In this document: positions 36,142-47,482 of the stretch, in pieces
How positions within the stretch are numbered: the first letter of the stretch is position 1
Layout: each line of letters opens with the position of its first letter
NCBI GenBank assembly: GCA_021794175.1
Contig: JAJYRI010000002.1
Location: 1 to 64,000 of the forward strand
Length of the DNA: 64,000 nt
DNA from: a bacterium
Lineage (GTDB): Bacteria; Vulcanimicrobiota; Vulcanimicrobiia; Vulcanimicrobiales; Vulcanimicrobiaceae
Direction: 5' to 3'
Translations under genes and position numbers: made by a program
Notes under the pieces: generated by a model
Database searches by the model: none
Told to the model about the DNA's origin: nothing
Seen by the model: only the letters and a program-made list of their open reading frames with translations

Positions 36142-36651
36142 TCATCGACGAACAGGCGCACGATGCGTTATGTGTGCCTCGGCGCGATGCCAGTCTTCGG
36201 CGGCCTCGGCATCGACAAGGGAGCGGTTACGCGCAACATAGTCGAGCGCTTCGACGACGGCAAGCGGATCGAGCGAGAATTGCGACGCCGCCTGGTCGAC
36301 CGTCCACTTGTTCGCCTCCATGCTCGCCACAAGCTGACCGGCAGTGATACGGTGCCCTTTGAGGGACAGCTGTCTACGCCATTTATGCGGCACCTGAACG
36401 AGAAAGCGATAGCGTGACTCCGGACGGATGGCGCTGGTAATTTCCGGGACTGCGTCGACCGCCCGGGGATCGTCACCAGGGAGAAACGAGACAACCGAAC
36501 CTTGGTCGATGGCCGCTGAGATGCGAGCGAAAAGGGCAAGCAACGCTCGGCCGGTCTCGGAGTCCCCTTCGGTTCCCAAGGCTCGCCGGGCGCGCTCCAG
36601 GGTGAGCTCGTCCTCAGCGCGCAGGTCGATCTGCATTCGGCGCCTCTTCAT
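36142..36651 (-). CDS. DUF433-like C-terminal protein, possible antitoxin
   Basis: Protein of 169 residues. The N-terminal part (MQIDLRAEDELTLERARRALG) is helical, and the C-terminal ITAGQLVASMEANKWTVDQAASQFSLDPLAVVEALDYVAR matches the DUF433 pattern seen in many antitoxin-like proteins, where a pseudo helix-turn-helix is preceded by a strand. The ATG at 36651 has GGAG only 2 bases away; the second ATG at 36636 has AGAGG with better spacing and may be the real start. No toxin gene overlaps it directly. It borders the AbiE pair and may belong to the same accessory region. Confidence 0.6.
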   Translation of the reverse strand: MKRRRMQIDLRAEDELTLERARRALGTEGDSETGRALLALFARISAAIDQGSVVSFLPGDDPRAVDAVPEITSAIRPESRYRFLVQVPHKWRRQLSLKGHRITAGQLVASMEANKWTVDQAASQFSLDPLAVVEALDYVARNRSLVDAEAAEDWHRAEAHITHRAPVRR

Positions 36652-36796
36652 GACTCCATTTTATCTCCATTTCGGAGGCAGGGCAATTCTTCAGGATAGC
36701 TCGTCGTACGCAGGGTACGAGCAGCATCGATCGCGATGCCTAGACTCGTGGCCCCATGGTGGCACGCTTCCGTTCGCCGTCTTGAAGTCTAGATAT

Positions 36797-36843
36797 TTAG
36801 GCGCGCACCTAGCCTAATTATCGTCATTATGCTAAAATTAGGC
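36797..36843 (+). promoter_or_regulatory. inverted-repeat operator of the abiE operon
   Basis: Three copies of the half-site TTAGGC/GCCTAA lie just before the AbiEi start: TTAGGC at 36797-36802, GCCTAATT at 36812-36819 and AATTAGGC at 36836-36843. The last two form a perfect 8-base inverted repeat separated by 16 bases, and the first two form a 6-base inverted repeat separated by 9. AbiEi antitoxins studied elsewhere repress their own operon by binding inverted repeats in the promoter, so this is the likely operator. Confidence 0.65.
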
Positions 36844-36847
36844 CCAC

Positions 36848-37471
36848 GTGGCGTCGAAAACAGCAGCGAATCTCCAGGCCCTCATCGACCTTGCCGAGCT
36901 CCAGGGCGGGCTTTTTTCTGCGGGTCAGGCGGCAGCACAGGGAATCAGCAATCGTGCGCTCTCCTCGATGGCCAGGGGTGGCTACCTCTCGCGCGAGGCG
37001 TGGGGCGTCTATCGGCTCAGCACGTGGCAGCTTTCACCACACGCATCACTCTGGAGAGCCGTGCTTTGGGCGCAAGTCGGCGACGCAGCGACTCAGCCTG
37101 TGCTCTCGCATCGCTCGGCGCTATCGCTGCACGGCGCCTCGCTTGATAGCCCAGGAAAAATCGACCTAACCTTGCCGCCGGAGAAGAAACGCATAACGCG
37201 ACGAGAACCGCCGCCCGCGGTGCAGTTGCACTTTCGCGAGTTACGCGACGACGAAAAGACAACGGTCGATGGTCTCCCGGTCACAACACTGTTTCGCACG
37301 ATCGTCGACCTCCTGATCGATCGGCAGGCAAGGGATGCAGTCTCGTACGTCATGGCGCATGGCGTACAAGAGGGCAAGCTGTTGGAAGCAGATTTTCGGC
37401 GGCTACGCCCCTTATACGACCTCGACCCAGACTTGCTCGATCGGTTTCTCAACGAACATCGATCGAAATGA
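36848..37471 (+). CDS. AbiEi-type antitoxin/transcriptional repressor
   Basis: Antitoxin of an AbiE toxin-antitoxin system, 207 residues. The GTG at 36848 starts MASKTAANLQALIDLAELQGGLFSAGQAAAQGISNRALSSMARGGYL in which a winged-helix domain reads DNA, followed by WGVYRL and the AbiEi C-terminal domain (HRSALSLHGASLDSPGKIDLTLP, VDGLPVTTLFRTIVDLL). In type IV systems the antitoxin counteracts the toxin without a stable complex and represses transcription. It overlaps the toxin gene by 4 bases (ATGA). Confidence 0.87.
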   Translation: MASKTAANLQALIDLAELQGGLFSAGQAAAQGISNRALSSMARGGYLSREAWGVYRLSTWQLSPHASLWRAVLWAQVGDAATQPVLSHRSALSLHGASLDSPGKIDLTLPPEKKRITRREPPPAVQLHFRELRDDEKTTVDGLPVTTLFRTIVDLLIDRQARDAVSYVMAHGVQEGKLLEADFRRLRPLYDLDPDLLDRFLNEHRSK

Positions 37472-38502
37472 CAAGGCCCATCGGGCGCAACGCGCTCGCA
37501 ACACGTGTGCGAACGCAGGCAGATATCGCGGGTATCGCGGATCAACGCATGCGTCTCTGGGTCGGCGCGACGGCGTTGTTGCAAGTCATGAGGACGGCCG
37601 TGCTCGAAGGCGCGTTACCGCCTTTTTACGTGAAAGGCGGATTCGCCCTCGAACTACGATTTCGCGAGCATGCCCGTGCCAGTCAAGATATCGACCTCGT
37701 CGTACCGATCGACATGCCATCAATCGTCGATACCTTTCGCGCGGCGCTCGCCGACCGCAGCTGGGACGGCTTCACATTCCGCGTCAAGGGCGACGTTCAC
37801 GAACGCGAACATGTAATGCAGGTGTCCGTGCAGGCCGAGTATCTCGGCGGCCCCTGGTGCTCGCTGATTATCGAGCTCGGATCGGGCGAGATTGAAGATA
37901 GCGAGCTAGTTGAAGCTTTCTCCTTGCAACCGTTCGGGCTCCGGGATCCAGACCATGTTCCATGCTTAAATCGATTCGCACAGATCGCTCAAAAACTTCA
38001 TGCAGTCAGCGACCCATCGCCACGAAATATGCGCTACCGTGATCTCGTCGATATCTACTTACTCGACTTCATGCTCGAGCGCGACGATGCAAGGTTGCGC
38101 GCACACATCGAGGGCACGTTCGCGCGCCGCGGACAACATCCGTGGCCGTCGCCAATTGAAATTCAGCCGGCATGGCGCGAGCCGCTGGCTCGAATGCTCG
38201 CCGACATGGGACTGGAAATAACAGTCGATCAAATGCACAACTACGTTGTTGAACTCATCGCTCGAATGTTGAGGATTGAAATGGCTACAAATTTCGAATA
38301 CGTCTTTATGGTTCTTGAGGGGTTTCCACAAGTCCCTGACGTCAGGTCAACCGCAATCAAGTACGACAATCGGTACGACAACTTCGTGCGAATGACTTCA
38401 CAAGAAGGCTACAGACTGGCGCATCTACTTCAATATCCCTCGGTAAATCAAACATCGGCAATGCTTGCAGTGCTCGAACGCCCAAAACCCGATTCTACGT
38501 AA
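37468..38502 (+). CDS. AbiEii-type nucleotidyltransferase toxin
   Basis: Toxin of 344 residues in the AbiEii/AbiGii nucleotidyltransferase family. The catalytic core is KGGFALELRF (56-65) and SQDIDLVV (72-79) with Asp74 and Asp76; the later IAQKLHAV and RYRDLVDIYLLDF carry the conserved Lys and the R-x-x-D motif. AbiEii-like toxins transfer nucleotides to essential RNAs (shown for tRNA 3' ends in some members). It is coupled to its antitoxin by an ATGA overlap. The last about 80 residues beyond the family core are unusual in their AT-rich coding and may have a separate origin. Confidence 0.87.
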   Translation: MTRPIGRNALATRVRTQADIAGIADQRMRLWVGATALLQVMRTAVLEGALPPFYVKGGFALELRFREHARASQDIDLVVPIDMPSIVDTFRAALADRSWDGFTFRVKGDVHEREHVMQVSVQAEYLGGPWCSLIIELGSGEIEDSELVEAFSLQPFGLRDPDHVPCLNRFAQIAQKLHAVSDPSPRNMRYRDLVDIYLLDFMLERDDARLRAHIEGTFARRGQHPWPSPIEIQPAWREPLARMLADMGLEITVDQMHNYVVELIARMLRIEMATNFEYVFMVLEGFPQVPDVRSTAIKYDNRYDNFVRMTSQEGYRLAHLLQYPSVNQTSAMLAVLERPKPDST

Positions 38503-38608
38503 ATTCAGATCTTATCGTTCGATACATATCGAGAAATAGTCCAACGGACCCATCGGTTGAGCGCACGCCAAACAGTCAACGACCCGATCTCGATACCTCA
38601 AAGCAATC

Positions 38609-39163
38609 TCACTTACCCCGCTTTGGCGCAACTCTGAGCACTTCGTTTATATCCGGATTTTGAAGTGTCTCCGACCAGCGGCGGTTGAAGATGCTCCATA
38701 TCGGCATGAGGTTCTCTCTTTCGAAAAGCCGTCGCGCTTTATCGCGGTCGTATAGACGGTTCATATCGCCCGAAAACCAGAAATTAAACGCGTCCTCCCT
38801 TCGATGACGCCAAACCGCGACGATACCGCAACCCGCGCGGGAAGCGGCCAACACGACGAACGTCGCGAAGAGTAACCAGACCCAGCCGTTGGGCGAGTAG
38901 GCGCCGCCAACGAGCATACCGGCCGGCACCGCGGCGGCCAGCAATAGCGCTCCGCAATCGAAACATGTGCGCGCATTCATGCGCGAGCGAGCGCGCATTC
39001 CCGGTTGGCGCGCCTCCTCCGCTTGAAACATTGTGGGCTCCCACGGTACACCGCCGTAACCGTCCGGAGTCGCGCCGTCCTCCGCCCAAAGAAAGCTCCA
39101 CCAGCTCAAGCCGATGGCGACGAGCGGGGTGGCGACGGCGACAACAATCGGGCTTGGATGCAT
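38609..39163 (-). CDS. uncharacterised membrane protein downstream of hsdR
   Basis: Protein of 184 residues, no family recognised. Three hydrophobic segments are visible: residues 5-27 (IVVAVATPLVAIGLSWWSFLW), 69-88 (CGALLLAAAVPAGMLVGGAY) and 94-116 (WVWLLFATFVVLAASRAGCGI). The C-terminal 60 residues are cytosolic-looking and charged (RLYDRDKARRLFERENLMP). It begins 16 bases after hsdR on the same strand, so it is probably the fourth gene of the restriction operon. Its ribosome binding site is weak. It may be a defence accessory protein or an unrelated gene carried with the island. Confidence 0.65.
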   Translation of the reverse strand: MHPSPIVVAVATPLVAIGLSWWSFLWAEDGATPDGYGGVPWEPTMFQAEEARQPGMRARSRMNARTCFDCGALLLAAAVPAGMLVGGAYSPNGWVWLLFATFVVLAASRAGCGIVAVWRHRREDAFNFWFSGDMNRLYDRDKARRLFERENLMPIWSIFNRRWSETLQNPDINEVLRVAPKRGK

Positions 39164-39179
39164 AGCAGCGAGCTAGCGC

Positions 39180-42272
<3,093 letters not shown>

Positions 42273-43502
42273 CTAGGTGGACTGCTCCACAAACCGCTCC
42301 GCGTCGGCGACGCGGATTTCACCAGAAATAAGTTTCGGCAGCAGCGTATCACGAAGGCGTGCAAGAGTGCGTGATTCCAAACGCGCCGTTATAATGCGCT
42401 CGACCAGGGGCGAGAGGATGGAATCCGCACCTTTCAGGATTTCCGAAGTGGGAATGACTGCCTTTGCATCGCTCAAATGATGCCGTTGAATGTGGCCCAT
42501 TGTGGTCGCCTTCCCTGCGGCGACGTGGCGGAAGTCGTTCAAGTGCCGATGTATCCATAGATAGAAAAACCACTTGGGAAATGAGGTGGAAGTGACTTTG
42601 AAAAGATGCTGGTTCAAGGCCCCCTTGCCGCCCGTCCAGAGCACACATTCGAGCGAGCCCGACCAGGAGAACAGGACGTCGCCGTCGCTAACAATGTAGT
42701 CGCGCTCAAGGTCAGCGCTCGCTTCATCTGCTCCGGCAGTGTTTCCGATCCTAAGCTGGGCGATCTTAATAACCGGAAGCGTTCGACCGGTCAATGCCGG
42801 GTATTTTTGGAGGGCAAGGCCATTCAAAAAGCGCGCAATTTCATCCAAACCGCGTAACTGCCACCCCTTCGGGATTTTGCCGAGTTCGGAATCTTCGAAT
42901 GAATCGGGGAAGAGTGCAGCGATGTCGGGCGGGAGGCCGGGGTCACGGCCTTCGGCTTTTGCGCGGACGGGGTCGAAGTCGACGAACCACGATTTAAAGA
43001 GCGCCCGCGCGATTGCCTCAAGCGTCTCGCTCACCTTCCGATTCAACTCGATCTTGTCATCGAGCGCCCCGAGGACGGAAGCGATGTCTTTCCGTGAATC
43101 AACGCTCCGGTGCCAATATATCTGCTTCTTTGACAGGTGCGTGATGGTTATTTGTGGCTGCGCCGAGCCCGTTGTAACGTCGGCGAACGATTCGTTAAGA
43201 AGCGCATAGTACAGGAAACGTGTATCGGCTGCGCTCAGTGTGTTGGGCACAATGGACATCGCGTTATTCGAGATATAAGCGGGCGATCCGGTCCACTGGA
43301 CCAAACCACAGCCATTTCCACGGCATGTCACCAATGGCACCGACTCCCGGAACGACTGTTTTCTTGTGTAACCTAAAATTCCGCGTGCGCCCCAGACCGG
43401 GATCGGTGCTTCAGGAGTACTCGCTGGCGCCATGTCCCCTGGAGGCAAGTATCGCCCCTGGCGTATGGCAGCTATGCTCTCGATCGAGACCTTTTCGATC
43501 AT
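42273..43502 (-). CDS. hsdS: type I restriction-modification specificity subunit HsdS
   Basis: DNA recognition subunit of 409 residues with two target recognition domains. The first spans about residues 1-130 ([23 protein letters not shown]) and ends in the conserved helix [35 protein letters not shown]; the second spans about 215-370 ([38 protein letters not shown]) and ends in [14 protein letters not shown]. Both domains look complete, so a bipartite target site is expected. It overlaps hsdM by 4 bases and abuts hsdR. Confidence 0.94.
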   Translation of the reverse strand: MIEKVSIESIAAIRQGRYLPPGDMAPASTPEAPIPVWGARGILGYTRKQSFRESVPLVTCRGNGCGLVQWTGSPAYISNNAMSIVPNTLSAADTRFLYYALLNESFADVTTGSAQPQITITHLSKKQIYWHRSVDSRKDIASVLGALDDKIELNRKVSETLEAIARALFKSWFVDFDPVRAKAEGRDPGLPPDIAALFPDSFEDSELGKIPKGWQLRGLDEIARFLNGLALQKYPALTGRTLPVIKIAQLRIGNTAGADEASADLERDYIVSDGDVLFSWSGSLECVLWTGGKGALNQHLFKVTSTSFPKWFFYLWIHRHLNDFRHVAAGKATTMGHIQRHHLSDAKAVIPTSEILKGADSILSPLVERIITARLESRTLARLRDTLLPKLISGEIRVADAERFVEQST

Positions 43503-45154
43503 AGGCCAAGGCGTTGAAGAGACTCGTTAATCAGGTTATCCATCTCACGCGTCCTTGCTTGATGCACGCGCAGTAGTGACGTGAGCCGCGCCATCTTCTC
43601 GGCGAACGGCTCCCCGTCGTCCTCAACCTCTTCGGTGCCAACATAGCGGCCGGGCGTGAGCACGTGCCCGTGCTTGCGCACCTCGTCGAGCGGCGCCGCT
43701 TTGCAGAAGCCCGGGACGTCGGCGTAGCCGCCCTCCTTCCCGCGCCACGCATGATAGACGCCGGCGATTTTCGCTATATCCTCATCACCGAGCTTCTTGT
43801 GCGTGCGGTCGGTCATCTCGCCCATCTTGCGCGCATCGATGAACAGCACTTCGCTCGTACGATCGCGGAACTTATGATTGCGCCGATCGCGTGCAAGAAT
43901 CCACACGCAGACTGGAATCTGCGTGGTGTAAAACAACTGCCCCGGCAACGCGATCACGCAATCGACGAGCCCACCGTGCTCGGCTTCAATCAGGTTCTTG
44001 CGAATCTCGCCTTCGCCGCTTTGATTCGAAGACATTGAACCGTTCGCCATGACGAACGCCGCGACGCCGGTCGGCGCGAGGTGATAGACGAAATGCTCGA
44101 TCCACGCGTAGTTCGAATTTCCCGCAGGCGGAATGCCGTAGCGCCACCGCTTGTCGTCACGCAGTCCCTGCCCGCCCCATTCGCTGTCGTTAAAGGGCGG
44201 GTTGGCGAGAATAAAATCGGCCTTGAGATCCGGGTAGGCATCTTGAAGGAACGAGCCACCTTCGTTCCATGTGATGTCCGCTTCGATGCCGCGAATCGCG
44301 AGGTTCATCATCGCGAGGCGCCAGGTGGTGTGGTTCGATTCCTGTCCGTAGATCGACACATCGCCGATCTTTCCGCCGTGCGCGAGCACGAACTGCTCGG
44401 ACTGCACGAACATACCGCCGGAGCCGCAGCACGGATCGAAAACACGCCCTTTATAGGGCTCGATCGCTTCGACGAGCAATCGCACGACCGAACGCGGCGT
44501 ATAGAACTCGCCGCCCGCTTTCCCTTCGGCGTTGGCGAACCGTCCGAGAAAATATTCGTAGACGCGCCCGATCACGTCGTGTTTACGCGCCTCCGCGTTA
44601 CCGAGCCCGATACCGTTGACGAGATCGACGATCGCACCGAGCCGTGTCGAGCCGAGCGACGGCTTTGCGTACTCCCTCGGCAACACACCCTGTAAGCGCG
44701 GGTTATCGCGTTCGATTGCGATCATCGCATTATCGACGATCTCGCCGATCTGCGGGGATTTTGCACTCGCGGCGATCTGCGACCAACGCGCTGCGGCCGG
44801 CACCCAGAAGATGTTGCGCGCCGTATACTCGTCGCGATCTTCGGCGTCGGATTCCGGATCGCTCGTAAGCTCCGCGTGCAGTTCTTCGAACGCGTCGGAG
44901 ATATACTTGAGGAAGATCAGGCCGAGAACGGGGTGCTTGTACTCCGAGGCGTCCATCGCACCCCGTAGCTGGTCGGCCATTGACCAGAGCTGCGCTTCAA
45001 AGCCGAGGGCCTCGCCGCTTGCGGCGCCGGTTTGCGGCGCCTGTGTGCCCCGCCCTCTGCCCTCGACGACCCCACTCGCGGCGCCTCTTTGCGGCGTCTT
45101 GGCTACGGCCGAGGTTTTCGCTCGCTTGTCTCCTTCGTGTTTCTTGCGCGGCAT
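43499..45154 (-). CDS. hsdM: type I restriction-modification methyltransferase HsdM
   Basis: N6-adenine methyltransferase subunit of 551 residues. SAM-binding motif [13 protein letters not shown] and catalytic NPPF (in [12 protein letters not shown]) are present. The N-terminal 50 residues are a low-complexity Lys/Gly/Ala-rich stretch holding two copies of a GAASG unit ([11 protein letters not shown] and [11 protein letters not shown]), unusual for HsdM and possibly not folded; the helical HsdM core starts at about [12 protein letters not shown]. Together with HsdS it marks the target site. The operon order is M-S-R followed by a membrane protein. Confidence 0.95.
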   Translation of the reverse strand: MPRKKHEGDKRAKTSAVAKTPQRGAASGVVEGRGRGTQAPQTGAASGEALGFEAQLWSMADQLRGAMDASEYKHPVLGLIFLKYISDAFEELHAELTSDPESDAEDRDEYTARNIFWVPAAARWSQIAASAKSPQIGEIVDNAMIAIERDNPRLQGVLPREYAKPSLGSTRLGAIVDLVNGIGLGNAEARKHDVIGRVYEYFLGRFANAEGKAGGEFYTPRSVVRLLVEAIEPYKGRVFDPCCGSGGMFVQSEQFVLAHGGKIGDVSIYGQESNHTTWRLAMMNLAIRGIEADITWNEGGSFLQDAYPDLKADFILANPPFNDSEWGGQGLRDDKRWRYGIPPAGNSNYAWIEHFVYHLAPTGVAAFVMANGSMSSNQSGEGEIRKNLIEAEHGGLVDCVIALPGQLFYTTQIPVCVWILARDRRNHKFRDRTSEVLFIDARKMGEMTDRTHKKLGDEDIAKIAGVYHAWRGKEGGYADVPGFCKAAPLDEVRKHGHVLTPGRYVGTEEVEDDGEPFAEKMARLTSLLRVHQARTREMDNLINESLQRLGL

Positions 45155-45275
45155 ACGGCGATGGAGCCCTTTCCCGGAAACCGGTAATGCTTTCCGTTAG
45201 CTCATACACCACGCGCCGCCGCCCGGCCTCCCGACGCTGAAATCCTTAACCAAGCGGGTCGCCCCGTGGGCGACC

Positions 45276-45764
45276 TCAGTGAATCGCGAGACTACGCGCG
45301 ATGCAGCGCTCGACGTAATCGATGTACTCTTGTGGCGTCCCGATGACCCGGAGGCCGCTCGTGATGTGGTTGGCGTATTCCCGCGTCGTTTTTTTCTCGG
45401 CGTCATCAGACGATGCTAGATACGTCGTGGCTTCATACTCTTCACCGTCGCAACAGACAGTGATCGGCTTCCGGTGATAGCTGCTACCCTCACCTTCGAT
45501 TTCATCGAGCGTCTTCCACCCGTTGATTTTTTTATCTCGGTAGACACGGTCGTCCGGAATGTCGTAAAGCGCACCGTAGATGATCCGCCCGTCCGGAATG
45601 AGGTTCGCCACGCCGCACTTTTGGCAGCGACTATAAACGTTAAACTGGAGATCAAATCTATCGACTGTGGTCGCTCGCCCCACGCACGTAGCCGCGCCAC
45701 CGAGGCGCTCCGGGGCGTTTAAACGGTTGATGTCGACGTTCGAGCCGTATTGGAATATATACAT
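45276..45764 (-). CDS. gamma-glutamylcyclotransferase-fold protein
   Basis: Protein of 162 residues with the GGCT-like opening FQYGSNVDINRLNAPERLGG, equal to the YGSN loop that binds the gamma-glutamyl group in these cyclotransferases. Later IYGALYDIPDDR resembles the conserved G-x-x-Y/F-x-I segment. The usual catalytic Glu is not certain. ATG at 45764 is preferred to the far upstream start. It lies upstream of hsdM on the same strand with a 121-base gap. Many family members remain without a known substrate. Confidence 0.75.
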   Translation of the reverse strand: MYIFQYGSNVDINRLNAPERLGGAATCVGRATTVDRFDLQFNVYSRCQKCGVANLIPDGRIIYGALYDIPDDRVYRDKKINGWKTLDEIEGEGSSYHRKPITVCCDGEEYEATTYLASSDDAEKKTTREYANHITSGLRVIGTPQEYIDYVERCIARSLAIH

Positions 45765-45935
45765 CAGCACCACCCTGCGAGAAACCAGCGACCCTGAGGA
45801 ATTCGGAAATCGGATAAGCCGTCCTCGCGGATGCTCCACCCTTGCCGCGGCAAGCCAAGCGAGCGTATACTCAGCGTATCGGCATCGCCGTCTCGGTGGA
45901 TGCCTCTGCACTACTATCGGAGGGATTCGGAACCC

Positions 45936-46466
45936 ATGAAACTGCTTCCACTACGCGCCGCCCTGCCGTTCCTCATCGCCGTTCTGATCGCGGCCCCCGC
46001 GGCCGCCGCCATCAAGAACGCGCCGCTCCACAAATATTTCCGCGCCGGCGTCGTGAATCTGCGGATCGATAAAATCGAGACCTATCCGTCCTCGGCGACC
46101 GCGAGCGTTCCCGTTCTCGAAGGGCAGGGCTTCAGCGGCCCCGGCTACGTCGTCATCACCGCGACCGAGCAGAACCCGAACGGGAACAACGATGTCGGCG
46201 TTCCGCACATGGAGGTCGGTTTCGAACTCAAAGACGGCTCGCAGATGAGCGAGAGCACGCCCGATGCTATCAACGTACCGGGAACGAAGATTCTCGCCGC
46301 CACATCGTTGCACCCAAAACAGCACATCGTCGTGAACTGGGTGCTCTCCGGCTGGACCGGCGCCGCGCCGACCAAACTCTTCCTCAAGGTCTGGAATCAA
46401 TCGGGCTATCCGGGGCATTGGTTCCGCATTCAACTCACACCCAGCGACGTCACGGCGCACACCTAA
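45936..46466 (+). CDS. exported hypothetical protein
   Basis: Secreted protein of 176 residues. The ATG at 45936 has GGAGGG upstream and opens a signal peptide (MKLLPLRAALPFLIAVLIAA, cleavage near AAA at residue 25). The mature part appears beta-rich (AGVVNLRIDKIETYP, GYVVITATEQNPNGN, HIVVNWVLSGWTG), like an immunoglobulin or sandwich fold. No family recognised. Confidence 0.75.
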   Translation: MKLLPLRAALPFLIAVLIAAPAAAAIKNAPLHKYFRAGVVNLRIDKIETYPSSATASVPVLEGQGFSGPGYVVITATEQNPNGNNDVGVPHMEVGFELKDGSQMSESTPDAINVPGTKILAATSLHPKQHIVVNWVLSGWTGAAPTKLFLKVWNQSGYPGHWFRIQLTPSDVTAHT

Positions 46467-46502
46467 AAGGGAGTCGACGCCGCAACCCACAACCGCCGCC
46501 GC

Positions 46503-47405
46503 ATGACGCGTGCGGTGTTGGTTCTCGCTTTCGCACAGATCGCCGTCGGAGCGGCGGCGATCTTCGCGCGTTACGCGCTGCTCGACGGTACGCCGATCGG
46601 CGTCGCTGCGGCACGTTTGAGTATCGCCGCGCTGGTGATGCTGCTGCTCGCCGTGCTGCGCCCGCAGCCGCGCAGCGCGCGCCCGAATGCCGCCGCGAGC
46701 CGCACGCTCGCATTCGCCGGCTTCGCACTCGCCGCACATTTCGCGCTCTGGATCGCCTCGCTTGAATACACCTCCGTAGCGATCTCGACGCTGCTCGTCA
46801 CGACGACGCCGATCTGGACCGCGCTCTACGATGCAATCGTCTGCAAGCGGCCGCTCTCGCGGCTTGCAACCGCTGCATTTATCGTCGGTGGAATCGGGCT
46901 GCTGCTCGTCGTCGGCATCGACCGTACGCCGGCGCCGATTCCGGGGCACGTATTGCTCGGCGATGCGCTCGCGTTACTGGGCAGCGTCGCCATCGGCGCG
47001 TACTTGCTGCTGGTGCGCGAAGTGCGCGCCGCGCTCACCACGCGCACGATCGTGACGCGCACCTTCAGTTGGGCCGCCCTCGCGCTCGTCGTCGCATCCC
47101 TCATCGCCCATCAACCCGCGCCGCCGCTCCAAGCCGGTAGCGCCTGGGCGGGCATCCTCGCGATGGCGTTCATCTCCCAACTGCTCGGGCACACCGCCAT
47201 CAACGCCAGCTTGCGCCACTTCACCCCGAATGCGGTCTCGTTTGCAACTCTGCTCGAACCCGTCATCGCCGGCGCGCTCGCGCTCGCGATCTTCGGCGAA
47301 CCGATTCCCGCCTTCGCGCTGCTCGGCGGCGCATTACTTCTCGGCGCGATCGGGGTCGTGCTCCGCGAGGAGCGCGTCGATCTGAGCGCGGTCGAAAATC
47401 TCTAG
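46503..47405 (+). CDS. EamA/DMT family transporter
   Basis: Membrane protein of 300 residues with ten helices in two EamA repeats (about residues 1-135 and 150-290). SLEYTSVAISTLLVTTTPIWTAL is the typical end of the first repeat and SFATLLEPVIAGALALAIFGEPI the conserved end of the second. Members export amino acids or other metabolites; the substrate here cannot be told. Confidence 0.88.
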   Translation: MTRAVLVLAFAQIAVGAAAIFARYALLDGTPIGVAAARLSIAALVMLLLAVLRPQPRSARPNAAASRTLAFAGFALAAHFALWIASLEYTSVAISTLLVTTTPIWTALYDAIVCKRPLSRLATAAFIVGGIGLLLVVGIDRTPAPIPGHVLLGDALALLGSVAIGAYLLLVREVRAALTTRTIVTRTFSWAALALVVASLIAHQPAPPLQAGSAWAGILAMAFISQLLGHTAINASLRHFTPNAVSFATLLEPVIAGALALAIFGEPIPAFALLGGALLLGAIGVVLREERVDLSAVENL

Positions 47406-47482
47406 TATTGGCCCGTTCCTAGGCTAGAATTGGATCGATCCACAGGCAGGAGATGTGCGCTGTCAGGAGCGAGTTCGCGCGC

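Noticed and set aside
36142..36651. Direct toxin-antitoxin pair for the DUF433-like gene
   Set aside because: No partner gene of toxin size overlaps or follows on the same strand.
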